From positions 372,001-436,000 of the forward strand of contig NZ_JADG01000009.1 in NCBI RefSeq assembly GCF_000518265.1: a DNA stretch of 64,000 nucleotides. The letters are read 5' to 3'. The notes under the pieces are model-generated. The model worked only from the letters and a program-made list of their open reading frames with translations, did not search any database and was not told the origin of the DNA. Every line of letters starts with the position of its first letter. Within the stretch, counting starts at the first letter, position 1. The stretch is from Actinomadura oligospora ATCC 43269 (GTDB lineage Bacteria; Actinomycetota; Actinomycetes; Streptosporangiales; Streptosporangiaceae). Of the stretch, positions 34,493 through 44,729 are shown piece by piece. A program made the position numbers and the translations under genes.

Positions 34493-35473
34493 TCAGGAGG
34501 TCGGGAGGTCGCCCACCGAGGCCAGGTACTCGCGGGACTCGCGTTCGCGGCGGAAGCCGATCTCCTCGTTGACGGCGAGCATGTGCACGTTGTCGCCGGA
34601 GTTGTCGGTCTCGATCTCGGTGACCTCGGGACGCTCCCCGGCGAGCCAGGTCAGCATGGCGGCCTTGACCCAGATGCCGAGGCGGCGGCCCCGGTGCTCG
34701 GGGGCGACGGCCGTGTCGTACTGGGCGGCCCGTCCGGACGCGCCCGCCGGGACGACGATCTCGGTGAAGCCCGCGATCACCTCGCCACGGACGGCGGCGA
34801 CGGTGTAGAGGTCGTCGCCGCGCTTGGCGACCATCTCGGCCATCTCGCGGACGCGGTCGGCGTTCCAGGGCGCGCCCTCGTACTCGGCGAGGTCGGCCAT
34901 GGCGTGCTTGGCCTTCGCGAGGGCGTCGGCGTACTCGTCCGGGACGACGCCGCGCCAGCGGACCAGGTCGTATCCGTACGGACCGGCCGCGAGCAGGTCG
35001 TCCACCCGGCCGGACGGGAGGTCCGGCAGCCGCAGCAGCAGCCCCTGGAGGGTGAGGACGAGCCGGAAGCCGTGTGCCTCGAGGAAGCCCACGGCGGCCG
35101 GGCGCGCGAGGACCTGGGCGATGACGCTCGTGCGGCCGTCGGCGCGGAGCGCGTCGGCGGCGACGGCCAGCAGGCGGCTCGCCACGCCGCGCCGCCGGTG
35201 CGCGGGGTGCACGTGGATGGCGATCTCGCCCGGACGGTCGGCCCCCGGCTCGCCGGGCAGCCGCAGCGACGCGACGCCGATCATGTCCGGCCCGGACCGG
35301 ACGGCCCAGAGGCGCTGCCGCGAACCCTGTTCCGCGCCGAGCAGCCGGGCGGCGGTCTGGTGCGGCTGCGGGGCGGGCTCGCCGTCCGGCTCGGCGGCGT
35401 GCACGGCGGCGAGGACCGCGTGCCAGCCCCGGATCTGGGGGTCCGTCGGATCATCGAGCGCGATGACGTCCAT
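34493..35473 (-). CDS. Tandem-domain GNAT acetyltransferase
   Basis: A 326-residue protein with two GNAT domains. The N-terminal one has the acetyl-CoA loop HPAHRRRGVASRLL (about residues 94-107); the C-terminal one has VAPEHRGRRLGIWVKAA (about 258-274) and ends in NEEIGFRRERESREYL. Its ATG at 35473 is 150 bp from meaB on the same strand. Targets are unknown; double GNATs of this size in actinomycetes include mycothiol-synthase-like enzymes, but identity is not established. Confidence 0.87.
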   Translation of the reverse strand: MDVIALDDPTDPQIRGWHAVLAAVHAAEPDGEPAPQPHQTAARLLGAEQGSRQRLWAVRSGPDMIGVASLRLPGEPGADRPGEIAIHVHPAHRRRGVASRLLAVAADALRADGRTSVIAQVLARPAAVGFLEAHGFRLVLTLQGLLLRLPDLPSGRVDDLLAAGPYGYDLVRWRGVVPDEYADALAKAKHAMADLAEYEGAPWNADRVREMAEMVAKRGDDLYTVAAVRGEVIAGFTEIVVPAGASGRAAQYDTAVAPEHRGRRLGIWVKAAMLTWLAGERPEVTEIETDNSGDNVHMLAVNEEIGFRRERESREYLASVGDLPTS

Positions 35474-35622
35474 CTGGACTTTGTACCGGATCCGGGCGGC
35501 CCGCGAGCCGGACGCTACCCAACCGATACGACGCGACGGGAAACCCGGGGCGCGGTTCGGCCCGTTCTCAGGCGTCCCGTCCCACTGGAGCGCCACCGGG
35601 CGGTGGGCCGCGCCGTCCGAGG

Positions 35623-36603
35623 TCAGCGGGTGAAGGCGGCCAGGATCCGCTCGGCGGCGAGGGCCGGTGTGAGGGTGCCCGCGGCGACCTCGGCGTCGAG
35701 TTTCGGAGCGAGATCCCGCACGGCCGGATGCGCGTGCAGTTCGGCGAGGAGGCGGTCCCGGACCATGGCCCACGTCCAGCGCACCTGCTGCGCGCGGCGG
35801 CGGCGGTCGAGGTCGCCGGAGGCGGCCAGCCGGTCCTGGTGGGCGATGAGCGCGTCCCACACCTTGTCCAGGTCGACGTTCTCGATGGCGCTGCAGGTCA
35901 GGACGGGGGTGTCGGTGGCGCGCTCGTCGCTGCGCAGCAGCCGCAGCGCCCCGGCGAGTTCGCGCGCCGCCCGCCGCGCCTCCATCTCGTGGGGGCCGTC
36001 CGCCTTGTTCACGGCGATGACGTCGGCGAGCTCCAGGACGCCCTTCTTGATGCCCTGCAGCTGGTCGCCCGTCCGGGCGAGGGTGAGGAACAGGAACGTG
36101 TCCACCATCTCGGCGACGGTCGTCTCGGACTGGCCGACGCCGACCGTCTCGACCAGGACGACGTCGTACCCGGCGGCCTCCATGACGACCATGGCCTCGC
36201 GGGTCGCCTTGGCGACGCCGCCGAGGGTCCCGGCGGTCGGGGACGGGCGGATGAAGGCGTGCGGGTCCACCGCGAGGCGGTTCATCCGGGTCTTGTCGCC
36301 GAGGATCGAACCGCCCGACCGGGTGGACGAGGGGTCGACGGCGAGGACGGCGACGCGGTGGCCGGCGGAGGTGAGGTTCGTCCCGAGGGCGTCGATGAAG
36401 GTGGACTTGCCGACGCCGGGCACGCCGGTGATGCCGATCCGGCGCGCCCCTCCGGTGAACGGCGTCAGCTCGACCAGCAGCCGCTGCGCCAGCGCGCGGT
36501 GGTCCGGCCGGGACGACTCGACCAGCGTGATCGCACGGGCGATCCACGCGCGCGAGCCGTCCCGGACGCCGGTGACGTAGTCCTCCAGCGTCGGTCGCGT
36601 CAC
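35623..36603 (-). CDS. meaB: Methylmalonyl-CoA mutase-associated GTPase MeaB
   Basis: A 326-residue G3E-type GTPase that protects and reloads adenosylcobalamin in methylmalonyl-CoA mutase. The Walker [11 protein letters not shown] (about residues 58-67), the metal-binding [15 protein letters not shown] (Walker B/switch) and base-recognition NKAD are all present, and length is normal. GTG 36603 overlaps the mutB stop by four bases (GTGA), so it is translated together with its partner enzyme. Confidence 0.95.
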   Translation of the reverse strand: MTRPTLEDYVTGVRDGSRAWIARAITLVESSRPDHRALAQRLLVELTPFTGGARRIGITGVPGVGKSTFIDALGTNLTSAGHRVAVLAVDPSSTRSGGSILGDKTRMNRLAVDPHAFIRPSPTAGTLGGVAKATREAMVVMEAAGYDVVLVETVGVGQSETTVAEMVDTFLFLTLARTGDQLQGIKKGVLELADVIAVNKADGPHEMEARRAARELAGALRLLRSDERATDTPVLTCSAIENVDLDKVWDALIAHQDRLAASGDLDRRRRAQQVRWTWAMVRDRLLAELHAHPAVRDLAPKLDAEVAAGTLTPALAAERILAAFTR

Positions 36604-38846
36604 GCCCCGGACTCCCCCTGCCCCGAAACGCCGTGACCAGAGCCGCCATGACCGGAGTCGCCGTGGCCCAAGCGGTCGGCGAGGTCGCGCAGGAGGTCCT
36701 GGGCGGCGTCGGCGAGGACGGTGCCGGGCGGGAAGATCGCCGCCGCGCCCGCCTCGCGCAGCTCGTCGAAGTCCTGCGGGGGGATGACGCCGCCGACGAC
36801 GATCATGATGTCGTCGCGGCCCAGCGCGGCGAGCTCGGCGCGCAGCGCGGGGACGAGCGTCAGGTGCCCGGCGGCCAGCGAGTTCACCCCGACGACGTGC
36901 ACGTCCGCCTCGACCGCCTGGCGGGCGACCTCGCCCGGGGTCTGGAACAGCGGGCCCACGTCGACGTCGAAGCCGAGGTCGGCGAAGCCGGTCGCGATGA
37001 CCTTCTGGCCGCGGTCGTGGCCGTCCTGGCCCATCTTGGCGACCAGGATGCGCGGCCGCCGCCCCTCGGCCTCCTCGAACGCGGCCGTCAGGGCGCGCGC
37101 CTCCTCGATCGCCGACACCTTGCCCGCCTCTTCCCGGTACACACCGGAGATCGTACGGATCTGCGCGGAGTGCCGTCCGTAGGCCCGCTCGAGAGCGTCG
37201 GAGATCTCCCCCACGGTCGCCTTGGCGCGGGCCGCGTCGATCGCCAGGGCCAGCAGGTTCTCGTCCAGGCCGGAGCCGCGGGAGCCCTCCTCGGCGGCGG
37301 ACGCGGCGCGGGTCAGCGCGTCCAGCGCCGAGCGCACGCCGTCCTCGGACCGCTCCTCGCGCAGCCGCCGCAGCTTGTCGATCTGCTGCGCGCGGACGGA
37401 CGCGTTGTCGACCTTGAGCACCTCGATGTCCTGGTCGGCGTCCGGACGGTACTTGTTGACGCCGATCACGGGCTGGCGGCCGGAGTCGATGCGCGCCTGC
37501 GTCCGCGCCGCCGCCTCCTCGATGCGCAGCTTGGGCAGGCCCTCGTCGATCGCGCGGGCCATGCCGCCCGCGCGCTCGACCTCGCGGATGTGCCCCCAGG
37601 CGCGGCGCGCGAGGTCGTAGGTCAGCCGCTCGACGTAGGCCGAGCCGCCCCACGGGTCGATCGTCCGGGTCGTCCCGGACTCCTGCTGGAGCAGCAGCTG
37701 GGTGTTGCGGGCGATGCGGGCGGAGAAGTCGGTCGGGAGCGCGAGCGCCTCGTCCAGCGCGTTGGTGTGGAGCGACTGGGTGTGGCCCTGCGTGGCGGCC
37801 ATGGCCTCGACGCAGGTGCGCGCGACGTTGTTGAACACGTCCTGCGCGGTCAGGGACCAGCCGGACGTCTGGGAGTGCGTCCGCAGCGACAGCGACTTGG
37901 GGTTCTCCGGGCCGAACTGCCTCACGAGCTTCGCCCACAGCAGGCGCGCCGCGCGCAGCTTGGCGACCTCCATGAAGAAGTTCATGCCGATCGCCCAGAA
38001 GAACGACAGGCGCGGCGCGAAGGAGTCGATCGTCAGCCCGGCGTCGCGTCCGGCGCGGATGTACTCGACGCCGTCGGCGAGCGTGTACGCCAGCTCCAGG
38101 TCGGCCGTGGCCCCGGCCTCCTGGATGTGGTAGCCGGAGATCGAGATGGAGTTGAACTTCGGCATCCGCTGCGAGGTGAACGCGAAGATGTCCGAGATGA
38201 TCCGCATGGACGGCGCGGGCGGGTAGATGTAGGTGTTGCGGACCATGAACTCCTTGAGGATGTCGTTCTGGATGGTCCCGGCCAGCGCCTCGGGCGCGAC
38301 GCCCTGTTCCTCGGCGGCCACGATGTACAGGGCCATGACGGGCAGCACCGCGCCGTTCATGGTCATCGACACCGACATCCGGTCCAGCGGGATGCCGTCG
38401 AACAGCTGCCGCATGTCGTAGATCGAGTCGATCGCCACGCCCGCCATGCCGACGTCCCCGGCCACGCGCGGGTGGTCGGAGTCGTAGCCGCGGTGGGTGG
38501 CGAGGTCGAAGGCGACCGACAGGCCCTTCTGCCCGGCGGTGAGGTTGCGCCGGTAGAACGCGTTGGACTCCTCGGCCGTGGAGAAGCCCGCGTACTGGCG
38601 GATCGTCCACGGCTGGGTCGCGTACATGGCCGGGTAGGGGCCGCGCAGGAAGGGCGCGACGCCCGGCAGGGTGTGCAGGAAGTCGAGCGGGGCCAGGTCC
38701 TCGCCGGTGTACAGGGACGGGACGGCGATGCCCTCGGGGGTGTCCCAGACCAGGGGCCGGTCCCCGGCCGCGCCGCGCCAGCGCTTGGCGGCCTCGTCGG
38801 CCGTGACGGGCGCGCCGAGCTCGATCTCGGAGAAGTCGGGGATCAT
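36600..38846 (-). CDS. mutB: Methylmalonyl-CoA mutase large (catalytic) subunit
   Basis: A 748-residue alpha subunit that interconverts (R)-methylmalonyl-CoA and succinyl-CoA. The N-terminal TIM barrel is intact ([27 protein letters not shown]), and the C-terminal B12 domain carries [13 protein letters not shown] with the cobalt-ligating His. It starts at ATG 38846, overlapping mutA by four bases. The extreme C terminus is unusual: a Gly/His/Ser tail with repeats of SGHG that the family normally lacks. Propionate and odd-chain or branched-chain catabolism, or methylmalonyl-CoA supply, are the expected roles. Confidence 0.96.
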   Translation of the reverse strand: MIPDFSEIELGAPVTADEAAKRWRGAAGDRPLVWDTPEGIAVPSLYTGEDLAPLDFLHTLPGVAPFLRGPYPAMYATQPWTIRQYAGFSTAEESNAFYRRNLTAGQKGLSVAFDLATHRGYDSDHPRVAGDVGMAGVAIDSIYDMRQLFDGIPLDRMSVSMTMNGAVLPVMALYIVAAEEQGVAPEALAGTIQNDILKEFMVRNTYIYPPAPSMRIISDIFAFTSQRMPKFNSISISGYHIQEAGATADLELAYTLADGVEYIRAGRDAGLTIDSFAPRLSFFWAIGMNFFMEVAKLRAARLLWAKLVRQFGPENPKSLSLRTHSQTSGWSLTAQDVFNNVARTCVEAMAATQGHTQSLHTNALDEALALPTDFSARIARNTQLLLQQESGTTRTIDPWGGSAYVERLTYDLARRAWGHIREVERAGGMARAIDEGLPKLRIEEAAARTQARIDSGRQPVIGVNKYRPDADQDIEVLKVDNASVRAQQIDKLRRLREERSEDGVRSALDALTRAASAAEEGSRGSGLDENLLALAIDAARAKATVGEISDALERAYGRHSAQIRTISGVYREEAGKVSAIEEARALTAAFEEAEGRRPRILVAKMGQDGHDRGQKVIATGFADLGFDVDVGPLFQTPGEVARQAVEADVHVVGVNSLAAGHLTLVPALRAELAALGRDDIMIVVGGVIPPQDFDELREAGAAAIFPPGTVLADAAQDLLRDLADRLGHGDSGHGGSGHGVSGQGESGA

Positions 38847-40663
38847 CGGTTCACTCCCAGATCGGTGAGGGTGGTCGTGAGGACCTCCACCGCGTCGCAT
38901 CCGGCGAAGATCCGCGCGTCGACTCCTTCGTAGGAGCCCTTACCCGCGAGCCACACCTTCACCGCTCCCGCGTCGCGCAGGGTGCGCGCGGCGTCCGCCG
39001 CCCGCTCCTCGTACACCCTGTCGGACGAGCACAGGCACGCGATCGTCGCGCCGGACGCGGCGAACCCCTCGGGCGGGCCGATGACGGTCTCGACGCCGCC
39101 CGCCTGGAACAGGTTGGCCGCGAAGGTGACGCGGCCGGTGTGCGCGGCGACCGGGCCGAGCGTCGCCAGGTACACCTTCGGGCGCGCGCCGGTCGCGTCG
39201 CGGTGCGCGTCGGAGCGGTCCCGCAGGGCCTCGAAGTCCTGCCCGTAGGTGACCACCGGAAGTCCCCCGGTGTCGGGGGAGGACGGGGCGGGCCGCCGGG
39301 ACGGCAGGGTCTCCGCCAGGTTCGGGAACTCGCTCAGGCCGGTCAGCGGCGCCTTCCGGTGGGCGACGTCGCGGCGGCGGCGCTCCCAGGTCTCCCCCAG
39401 GCGCCGCGCCACCAGGCCGGACGCGAGCGCGTCGGCGAGCCCGCCCGCCTTCTCGATCTCGGTGAACCAGGCCCAGGCGGCCTGCGCGAGGTCCTCGGTC
39501 AGGCGCTCGACGTACCAGGAGCCGCCCGCCGGGTCGACGACGCGCGCGAGGCTCGACTCCTCCAGCAGGAGGGTCTGGGTGTTGCGGGCGATACGCCGGG
39601 AGAAGTCGTCGGGCAGGCCGAGGCGCGCGTCGAACGGCTGGACGGTCACCGCGTCCGCGCCGCCGACCCCGGCGGCGAAGGTCGCGACGGTGGTGCGCAG
39701 CATGTTCACCCACGGGTCGTGGCGGGTCATCATCGCCGAGGACGTGACGGCGTGGATCGTCGCGACCGTCCCGTCCCGGGCGCCGGACACCTCGGCGACG
39801 CGCTGCCAGAGGCGGCGCGCGGCGCGCAGCTTGGCGATCGACGCGAACTGGTCGGCGTTGACGGCGAACCGGAACTCGATCTGGCCGAACGCCTCGTCCA
39901 CGGTGAGGCCCGCGGCGGTGAGGACGCGCAGGTAGGCGACCCCGGCGGCGACGGCCGCGCCGAGCTCGTCGGCGTCCCCGCCGCCCGCGTCGTGGTAGGG
40001 GGTGGCGTCGACGGTGAACGCCCGGACCTTCGGGAACTCCCGGACACACCGGATCGCCAGCACCGCCACGTCGTCCAGGATCGCGCGGGCGCCGGTGCGG
40101 GCGGCCAGGCCGAGCGGGTCGGCGCCCAGATTCCCGACGGGCTCGGTGCCGCGCTCGGCGGCCAGCGAGAGGAACGCCTCGGCGGCCTCGCCGGTCTCCG
40201 CGCCCGCGTCCAGCACGACGGGGGCGAGGTTCAGGTGGACGTCGCGGAGCACGTCCGGCAGCGCCGCCACGGGGATCCCGCCCTCGCCGAGCGTCAGCCA
40301 GACCGAGGTGGCGCCGTTCTCCAGGTCGGCCAGGATCGCGGCGCGGGTCGTCTCGGCGTCGGGGTGGCCGTGCCGCTGCCGGACGTCCCAGCCCGCGAGG
40401 CCCTCGCCCTCGGGCATGATCTCGCGCACACGGGGGGCGAGTCCGGGCCGTCCGGGGGCGGAGTCCTCGGCGGTGTAGAGCGCGGCGATCGGCACACCGT
40501 CGTAGGTCTCGTGGGCGAGCAGCCCTTCGATCTCGTCGAGGGGGGTGTCCTCGGACGCCGCGCCGGTCTTGCGCAGCACACCCCGCACCATTCCCCGCCA
40601 CCGGTCACGATCGGCCGGGGGGAAGGCGGCGGCCAGTTCGAGTTCTTCAGGCGGCACCGTCAT
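38843..40663 (-). CDS. mutA: Methylmalonyl-CoA mutase small subunit
   Basis: A 606-residue beta subunit. It keeps the barrel and B12-like folds ([30 protein letters not shown]), but lacks the DGHDRG cobalamin motif, as expected for the non-catalytic partner. The ATG at 40663 is the first gene of the mutA-mutB-meaB operon, each overlapping the next by four bases, which fixes 1:1 synthesis. No B12 riboswitch is seen upstream. Confidence 0.94.
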   Translation of the reverse strand: MTVPPEELELAAAFPPADRDRWRGMVRGVLRKTGAASEDTPLDEIEGLLAHETYDGVPIAALYTAEDSAPGRPGLAPRVREIMPEGEGLAGWDVRQRHGHPDAETTRAAILADLENGATSVWLTLGEGGIPVAALPDVLRDVHLNLAPVVLDAGAETGEAAEAFLSLAAERGTEPVGNLGADPLGLAARTGARAILDDVAVLAIRCVREFPKVRAFTVDATPYHDAGGGDADELGAAVAAGVAYLRVLTAAGLTVDEAFGQIEFRFAVNADQFASIAKLRAARRLWQRVAEVSGARDGTVATIHAVTSSAMMTRHDPWVNMLRTTVATFAAGVGGADAVTVQPFDARLGLPDDFSRRIARNTQTLLLEESSLARVVDPAGGSWYVERLTEDLAQAAWAWFTEIEKAGGLADALASGLVARRLGETWERRRRDVAHRKAPLTGLSEFPNLAETLPSRRPAPSSPDTGGLPVVTYGQDFEALRDRSDAHRDATGARPKVYLATLGPVAAHTGRVTFAANLFQAGGVETVIGPPEGFAASGATIACLCSSDRVYEERAADAARTLRDAGAVKVWLAGKGSYEGVDARIFAGCDAVEVLTTTLTDLGVNR

Positions 40664-40949
40664 GGCAGGGATGGTAGGCGAGCGCCGACCCCGAGCCGAC
40701 GACCGGGGTGCCCGCAGACACGCCCCGGACACGGCTCCGACGCGCCCCGGACAGGGCCCGGACCCGCCGGAGCGGCGCCGCGGGGGCCCCAAAATCCCGG
40801 GGCCGTAAACCCGAATCCCGGCCGGGTGACGTGACCCTGACCTCAAGCGTGCAACCGGACGAACGGGAACGTAACGTCGTATGTGACCGTCCGAGTCCGG
40901 CGGGTCCCCTCAGGCCTCGCCGCGCCGGCCCCGGCACCGAGGTGGTGGG
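40664..40949. promoter_or_regulatory. 286-bp divergent promoter region mutA / ybdK
   Basis: No gene is seen. The centre holds a GC-rich dyad (GGCCCC at 40784-40789 with GGGGCC at 40798-40803) and a stretch near 40835-40885 of lower GC that is the likely promoter zone. No cobalamin riboswitch-like element was recognised. Confidence 0.4.
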
Positions 40950-42056
40950 ATGGCCCTCAGGTTCGGTATCGAAGAAGAGTACTTCGTCGTCGATCCCCGG
41001 TCCCGCCAGGTGGTGCCGCGCGCCGGGGGCGTCGTCGCCCGCGCGGCCGAGACCCTCGGCGACCGCGCGTCCGCCGAGCTGGTCTGCTTCCTCGCCGAGG
41101 CCAAGACGCCCCCGTGCGACGACCTGGACAAGCTGACCGAGCAGATCCGCGCGATGCGGGCCACGATGGCGGACGCGGCGCGCGCCGAGGGCCTGATGCT
41201 GGTCGCGACCGGCACGCCCGTCCTCGGCGACCTGTTCCCGCCGCCGATCAGCCCGGGGCCGCGCTACGCCGACAGCCTGGCCACCTACCGGGCGCTGGAC
41301 GACGAGCAGTGCATCTGCTCCTGCCACGTCCATGTGGAGATGCCCGACCGGGCCCGCGCGGTCCAGGTCAGCAACCACCTGCGGCCGTGGCTGCCGACGT
41401 TGCTGGCGATGACGGCGAACTCCCCGTTCTGGGCGGGACGCGACACCGGGCACGCCTGCTGGCGGGTCATGTCGTGGGCGCGCTGGCCGGTCGCCGGGCC
41501 GCCGCCGTTCTTCGAGTCCCTCTCCCACTACGAGGACCTGATCGAGGCGCTGCTCGGCTGCGGCGCGCTGATGGACCTGGCCACGGTGTTCTGGGACGTC
41601 CGCCCGTCCTCCCGCCTGCCGACGCTGGAGATCCGGCTCGCGGACGTGGCGCTCGACACTGAGGGCGCCGCGTTGTTCGCCGCGCTCGTCCGGGCGCTGG
41701 CGCAGGTGGCGCTCGCCGCGGTCGAGGACGGGGAGAGGCCGCCCGCGCCGTCCCAGGAGATGCTGCGCGCCGCGTACTGGCTCGCCGCCCGCGACGGCCT
41801 CGCCGGGAAGGGCCTGGACGTCCGGACGGGACGGCCCGCGCGGTTCGCCGACCTGGCCGTCGCGCTGCTCGCGCACGCCCGTCCCGCGCTCGACGACTCC
41901 GGCGACCTCGCCCTCGTCGAGGCGGGCCTGGACCGGCTGCTGACCGACGGCACCGGCGCCGACCGGCAGCGACGCGTCCACCGGCGGCGCGGACTGCTGA
42001 GCGACGTCGTCGACGCGGCGGCGGTCGGTCTGCCCCGTCCGCCCGAGATCGGTTGA
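40950..42056 (+). CDS. ybdK: Carboxylate-amine ligase, YbdK/GCS2 family
   Basis: A 368-residue member of the glutamate-cysteine ligase type 2 family. GIEEEYFVVD (residues 6-15), CSCHVHVEMPD (about 125-135) and VFWDVRPSSRLPTLEIRLAD (about 213-232) are the ATP/metal and substrate motifs. E. coli YbdK has weak glutamate-cysteine ligase activity; in actinomycetes, which use mycothiol, the true substrate is unknown. ATG 40950 follows GAGGTGGTGGG. Confidence 0.9.
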   Translation: MALRFGIEEEYFVVDPRSRQVVPRAGGVVARAAETLGDRASAELVCFLAEAKTPPCDDLDKLTEQIRAMRATMADAARAEGLMLVATGTPVLGDLFPPPISPGPRYADSLATYRALDDEQCICSCHVHVEMPDRARAVQVSNHLRPWLPTLLAMTANSPFWAGRDTGHACWRVMSWARWPVAGPPPFFESLSHYEDLIEALLGCGALMDLATVFWDVRPSSRLPTLEIRLADVALDTEGAALFAALVRALAQVALAAVEDGERPPAPSQEMLRAAYWLAARDGLAGKGLDVRTGRPARFADLAVALLAHARPALDDSGDLALVEAGLDRLLTDGTGADRQRRVHRRRGLLSDVVDAAAVGLPRPPEIG

Positions 42057-42142
42057 TCTCCGGAGGGGGAAGGACGACGCGGACACGCATCGAAATCGGA
42101 CAATAACCGAGCGCTCATCCGACGGCCCGTACGCTGGCCGTC

Positions 42143-43381
42143 GTGACTCTGGAGCGACGGGGCATCCCGAGCGTGTGGCCTGAAACCCGTCACCGCCTCG
42201 GTTCTCCTGGCCTCATGAGCCGGTGGTCCCGTGCCGTGGCGGCGTCGCCCCTGACGCGGCTTCCGGTCGCGGTCTCGCTCTTGTTCGGTCTCGCGGCCTG
42301 TGCCGGTGAGCAGCCCAGGGCGCGGATGGGACGGGGTGTCGCCACTCCGCCGATGGCGCTTCCGCCCACGCCGCCGGACGGGGACGGAACCGACGTGTAC
42401 GCGCACGACCGGCCGGGGATGCTCAGCCCGGTCGTGAAGGGCATGCCCGCGCGCGTGTACGTCCCCGACACCAAGAGCGGCGACGTGATCGTCCTGGACC
42501 AGAGGACCTTCAAGCGGGTCGACCGCTTCAAGGTCGGCCGCGTGCCGCAGCACGTGGTGCCGTCCTGGGACCTGAGGACGCTCTGGGTCAACGACAACGA
42601 CTCGAACGACCTCGTCCCGATCGATCCGCGCACCGGCAGGCACGGCAGGCCCGTCCCGGTGGACGATCCGTACAACCTCTACTTCACCCCGGACGGCCGT
42701 CACGCGGTCGTCATGGCCGAGCGCAAGGAGCGGATCGACTTTCGGGACGCGCACACGATGCGGCTCGTGACCTCGGTGAACGTCCCCTGCCAGGGTCCGA
42801 ACCACGCCGACTTCTCGGCGGCGGGCGACTTCTTCCTCACCGCGTGCGAGTTCTCCGGGGACGTCCTGAAGATCGACACCGCCGGGCGCCGGGTGGCCGC
42901 CTCGATCAATCTCAGCAATCGGGCGATGCCGCAGGACGTGAAACTGTCACCGGACGGTCGTACGTTCTATATAGCGGACATGGCGTCCAACGGCGTATGG
43001 ACGGTCGACGCGCGCACGTTCCGGAAGACCGGGTTCCTCCCGACCGGGAAGGGCGCGCACGGCCTCTACGTCAGCCGGGACTCGCGCGTCCTGTACGTGT
43101 CGAACCGAGGGGAGGGCACGATCTCGGTGGTGTCGTTCGCGACCGGCCGGGTCGACCGGACCTGGCGGCTGCCCGGCGGGGGCTCCCCCGACATGGGGGG
43201 AGTCTCGGCGGACGGAAGGGTGCTCTGGCTGTCGGGACGGTACGACGGGGTGGTGTACGCGATCTCGACCGCCGACGGGAGGCTGATCCGAAAGATCCGG
43301 GTCGGTACGGGTCCGCACGGTTTGTGCGTCTATCCTCAGCCGGGCCGTTACTCCCTGGGGCACACGGGGGTACTGCGCTAG
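42143..43381 (+). CDS. YncE-like beta-propeller lipoprotein
   Basis: A 412-residue exported protein. The lipobox FGLAAC places a lipidated Cys at about residue 53 (or 29 if ATG 42215 is used). The mature part is a seven-bladed YVTN/YncE-type propeller with repeats such as VYVPDTKSGDVIVLDQRTFK, FYIADMASNGVWTVDARTF and LYVSNRGEGTISVVSFATG. GTG 42143 is preferred because TACGCT (42130-42135) sits seven bases upstream, indicating a leaderless transcript. The esterase gene begins 25 bases after its stop; both probably act outside the membrane. Confidence 0.85.
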   Translation: MTLERRGIPSVWPETRHRLGSPGLMSRWSRAVAASPLTRLPVAVSLLFGLAACAGEQPRARMGRGVATPPMALPPTPPDGDGTDVYAHDRPGMLSPVVKGMPARVYVPDTKSGDVIVLDQRTFKRVDRFKVGRVPQHVVPSWDLRTLWVNDNDSNDLVPIDPRTGRHGRPVPVDDPYNLYFTPDGRHAVVMAERKERIDFRDAHTMRLVTSVNVPCQGPNHADFSAAGDFFLTACEFSGDVLKIDTAGRRVAASINLSNRAMPQDVKLSPDGRTFYIADMASNGVWTVDARTFRKTGFLPTGKGAHGLYVSRDSRVLYVSNRGEGTISVVSFATGRVDRTWRLPGGGSPDMGGVSADGRVLWLSGRYDGVVYAISTADGRLIRKIRVGTGPHGLCVYPQPGRYSLGHTGVLR

Positions 43382-43406
43382 TCGAAAACGGGGATCGGGG
43401 ATCGGC

Positions 43407-44612
43407 ATGATCGGGCCGCAGAACGTCTTGGTGTTCCTGCTGTTGTTGCTGGGGTTCGTCGGCGCCACATGGTGGCAGTACCGGGCCGGGAACCTGGCGC
43501 TGCGCCTCGTCGCGGCCTTCTGCGCCTTCCTCGCCGCCGCGCTGTTCGGGATCGCGGCGGTCAACCGCTACTACGGCTACTACCAGGGCTGGACCGACAT
43601 CTACCGCGACATGGCCGAGGAGTCGGGCAGCAGCGGCCGGGGCGTCCCGGAGGTGAAGGCGTTCAGCGCCGGGTACCCCAACGCGCACGGGCAGAGCATG
43701 GCGGGCGGGCGGCTGGTGAACGTCCGGATGAACGGGCGCACGAGCGGGCTCGTCCGGCAGTTGCTGGTCTACCTGCCGCCGCAGTACTTCGACCCGGCCT
43801 ACGCGGCCTACCGGTTCCCGGCCGTGGAGCTGCTGCACGGCTCCCCCGGCACGCCCACCGACTGGACCCGGCACATCCCGGCGCCGCAGACGCTCGCGCA
43901 GGCCGTCCGGGAGCGTCTGGCAGCCCCGGTGGTGCTGGTCATGCCCGACATCAGCGGCGGGCGGCGGCTGTCCGGGCAGTGCCTGGACGCCAAGGACGGC
44001 CCGCACGACGAGACGTTCCTCACCCGCGACGTCCCCGACTACGTGGCCGGGTCGCTGCGGGTCCGTCCGCCGGGCGACGGCTGGGGCCTGGCGGGCTACT
44101 CCGAGGGCGGCTACTGCGCGGCGAACCTGGCCCTGCGGCACACCCGCACCTACGGCGTCGCGGCGGTGCTGAGCGGCTACTTCCAGCCGCTGCCGACGAA
44201 CCGGACGCCGGACGGCAGGCGCGACCCGTTCGCGGGCGACCGGCGCGTCCGCGACCAGAACACCCCGATGCGGGCCCTCGAGCGCATGGCCGCCGGGGCG
44301 CACCTGCCGCTGTTCTGGCTGGCCTCGGGCTCGCAGGCGGCGGGCGACACCTCCGCGGCCCGCGGCTTCGCCGGGCTGCTCCGCGCGCACCGGCAGGTCG
44401 CGCCGCTGACCGTGCTGAAGGGCAGCGGCCACGACTTCCGGACCTGGCGCAACGCGCTGCGCCCGATGTTCCAGTGGATGACCGAGCACCTCACCGGCGG
44501 CTCGGGCACCGGCCCCGCCCCGTCCCCCACCCGCGTGCCGCGCGCCGCGGGCGGCCACCTCACCGGCGCGTCCCCGGCGAACCAGGGCCCGCGCACCGTC
44601 CTGGGCCGCTGA
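43407..44612 (+). CDS. Membrane-anchored esterase of the Ag85/esterase D type
   Basis: A 401-residue protein with two N-terminal transmembrane segments (residues 6-22 and 29-50) and an extracellular alpha/beta hydrolase domain. Its catalytic elements are VELLHGSPGTPTDW (oxyanion loop), GYSEGGYCA with the nucleophile Ser near residue 233, and GSGHDFRTW near residue 340. This arrangement resembles the mycolyltransferase-fold esterases. It is the second gene of the propeller-lipoprotein operon and is followed by a strong terminator. Confidence 0.85.
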   Translation: MIGPQNVLVFLLLLLGFVGATWWQYRAGNLALRLVAAFCAFLAAALFGIAAVNRYYGYYQGWTDIYRDMAEESGSSGRGVPEVKAFSAGYPNAHGQSMAGGRLVNVRMNGRTSGLVRQLLVYLPPQYFDPAYAAYRFPAVELLHGSPGTPTDWTRHIPAPQTLAQAVRERLAAPVVLVMPDISGGRRLSGQCLDAKDGPHDETFLTRDVPDYVAGSLRVRPPGDGWGLAGYSEGGYCAANLALRHTRTYGVAAVLSGYFQPLPTNRTPDGRRDPFAGDRRVRDQNTPMRALERMAAGAHLPLFWLASGSQAAGDTSAARGFAGLLRAHRQVAPLTVLKGSGHDFRTWRNALRPMFQWMTEHLTGGSGTGPAPSPTRVPRAAGGHLTGASPANQGPRTVLGR

Positions 44613-44645
44613 CCGGCCACGCCCCGGGCGCCCTCCCGGACGCGA

Positions 44646-44680
44646 ACGACCCCTGACCGTTTCGCCCGGTCAGGGGTCGT
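44646..44680. terminator. Strong bidirectional terminator
   Basis: ACGACCCCTGACCG (44646-44659) and CGGTCAGGGGTCGT (44667-44680) form a perfect 14-bp stem with a seven-base loop, between the convergent esterase and glycosyltransferase genes. Confidence 0.85.
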
Positions 44681-44729
44681 CCGGATTCCGCGGGCCGTGA
44701 ACCGCGCACGCGTGGGGTGACGCGACGGG

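Noticed and set aside
40664..40949. Cobalamin riboswitch expected upstream of mutA
   Set aside because: None of the conserved cobalamin-box features was seen; the region looks like an ordinary divergent promoter.
40647..42086. Long minus-strand frame opposite ybdK
   Set aside because: It is antisense to a well-recognised gene, its product is a low-complexity Arg/Gly/Val-rich string, and no motif appears. High GC content keeps such frames open.
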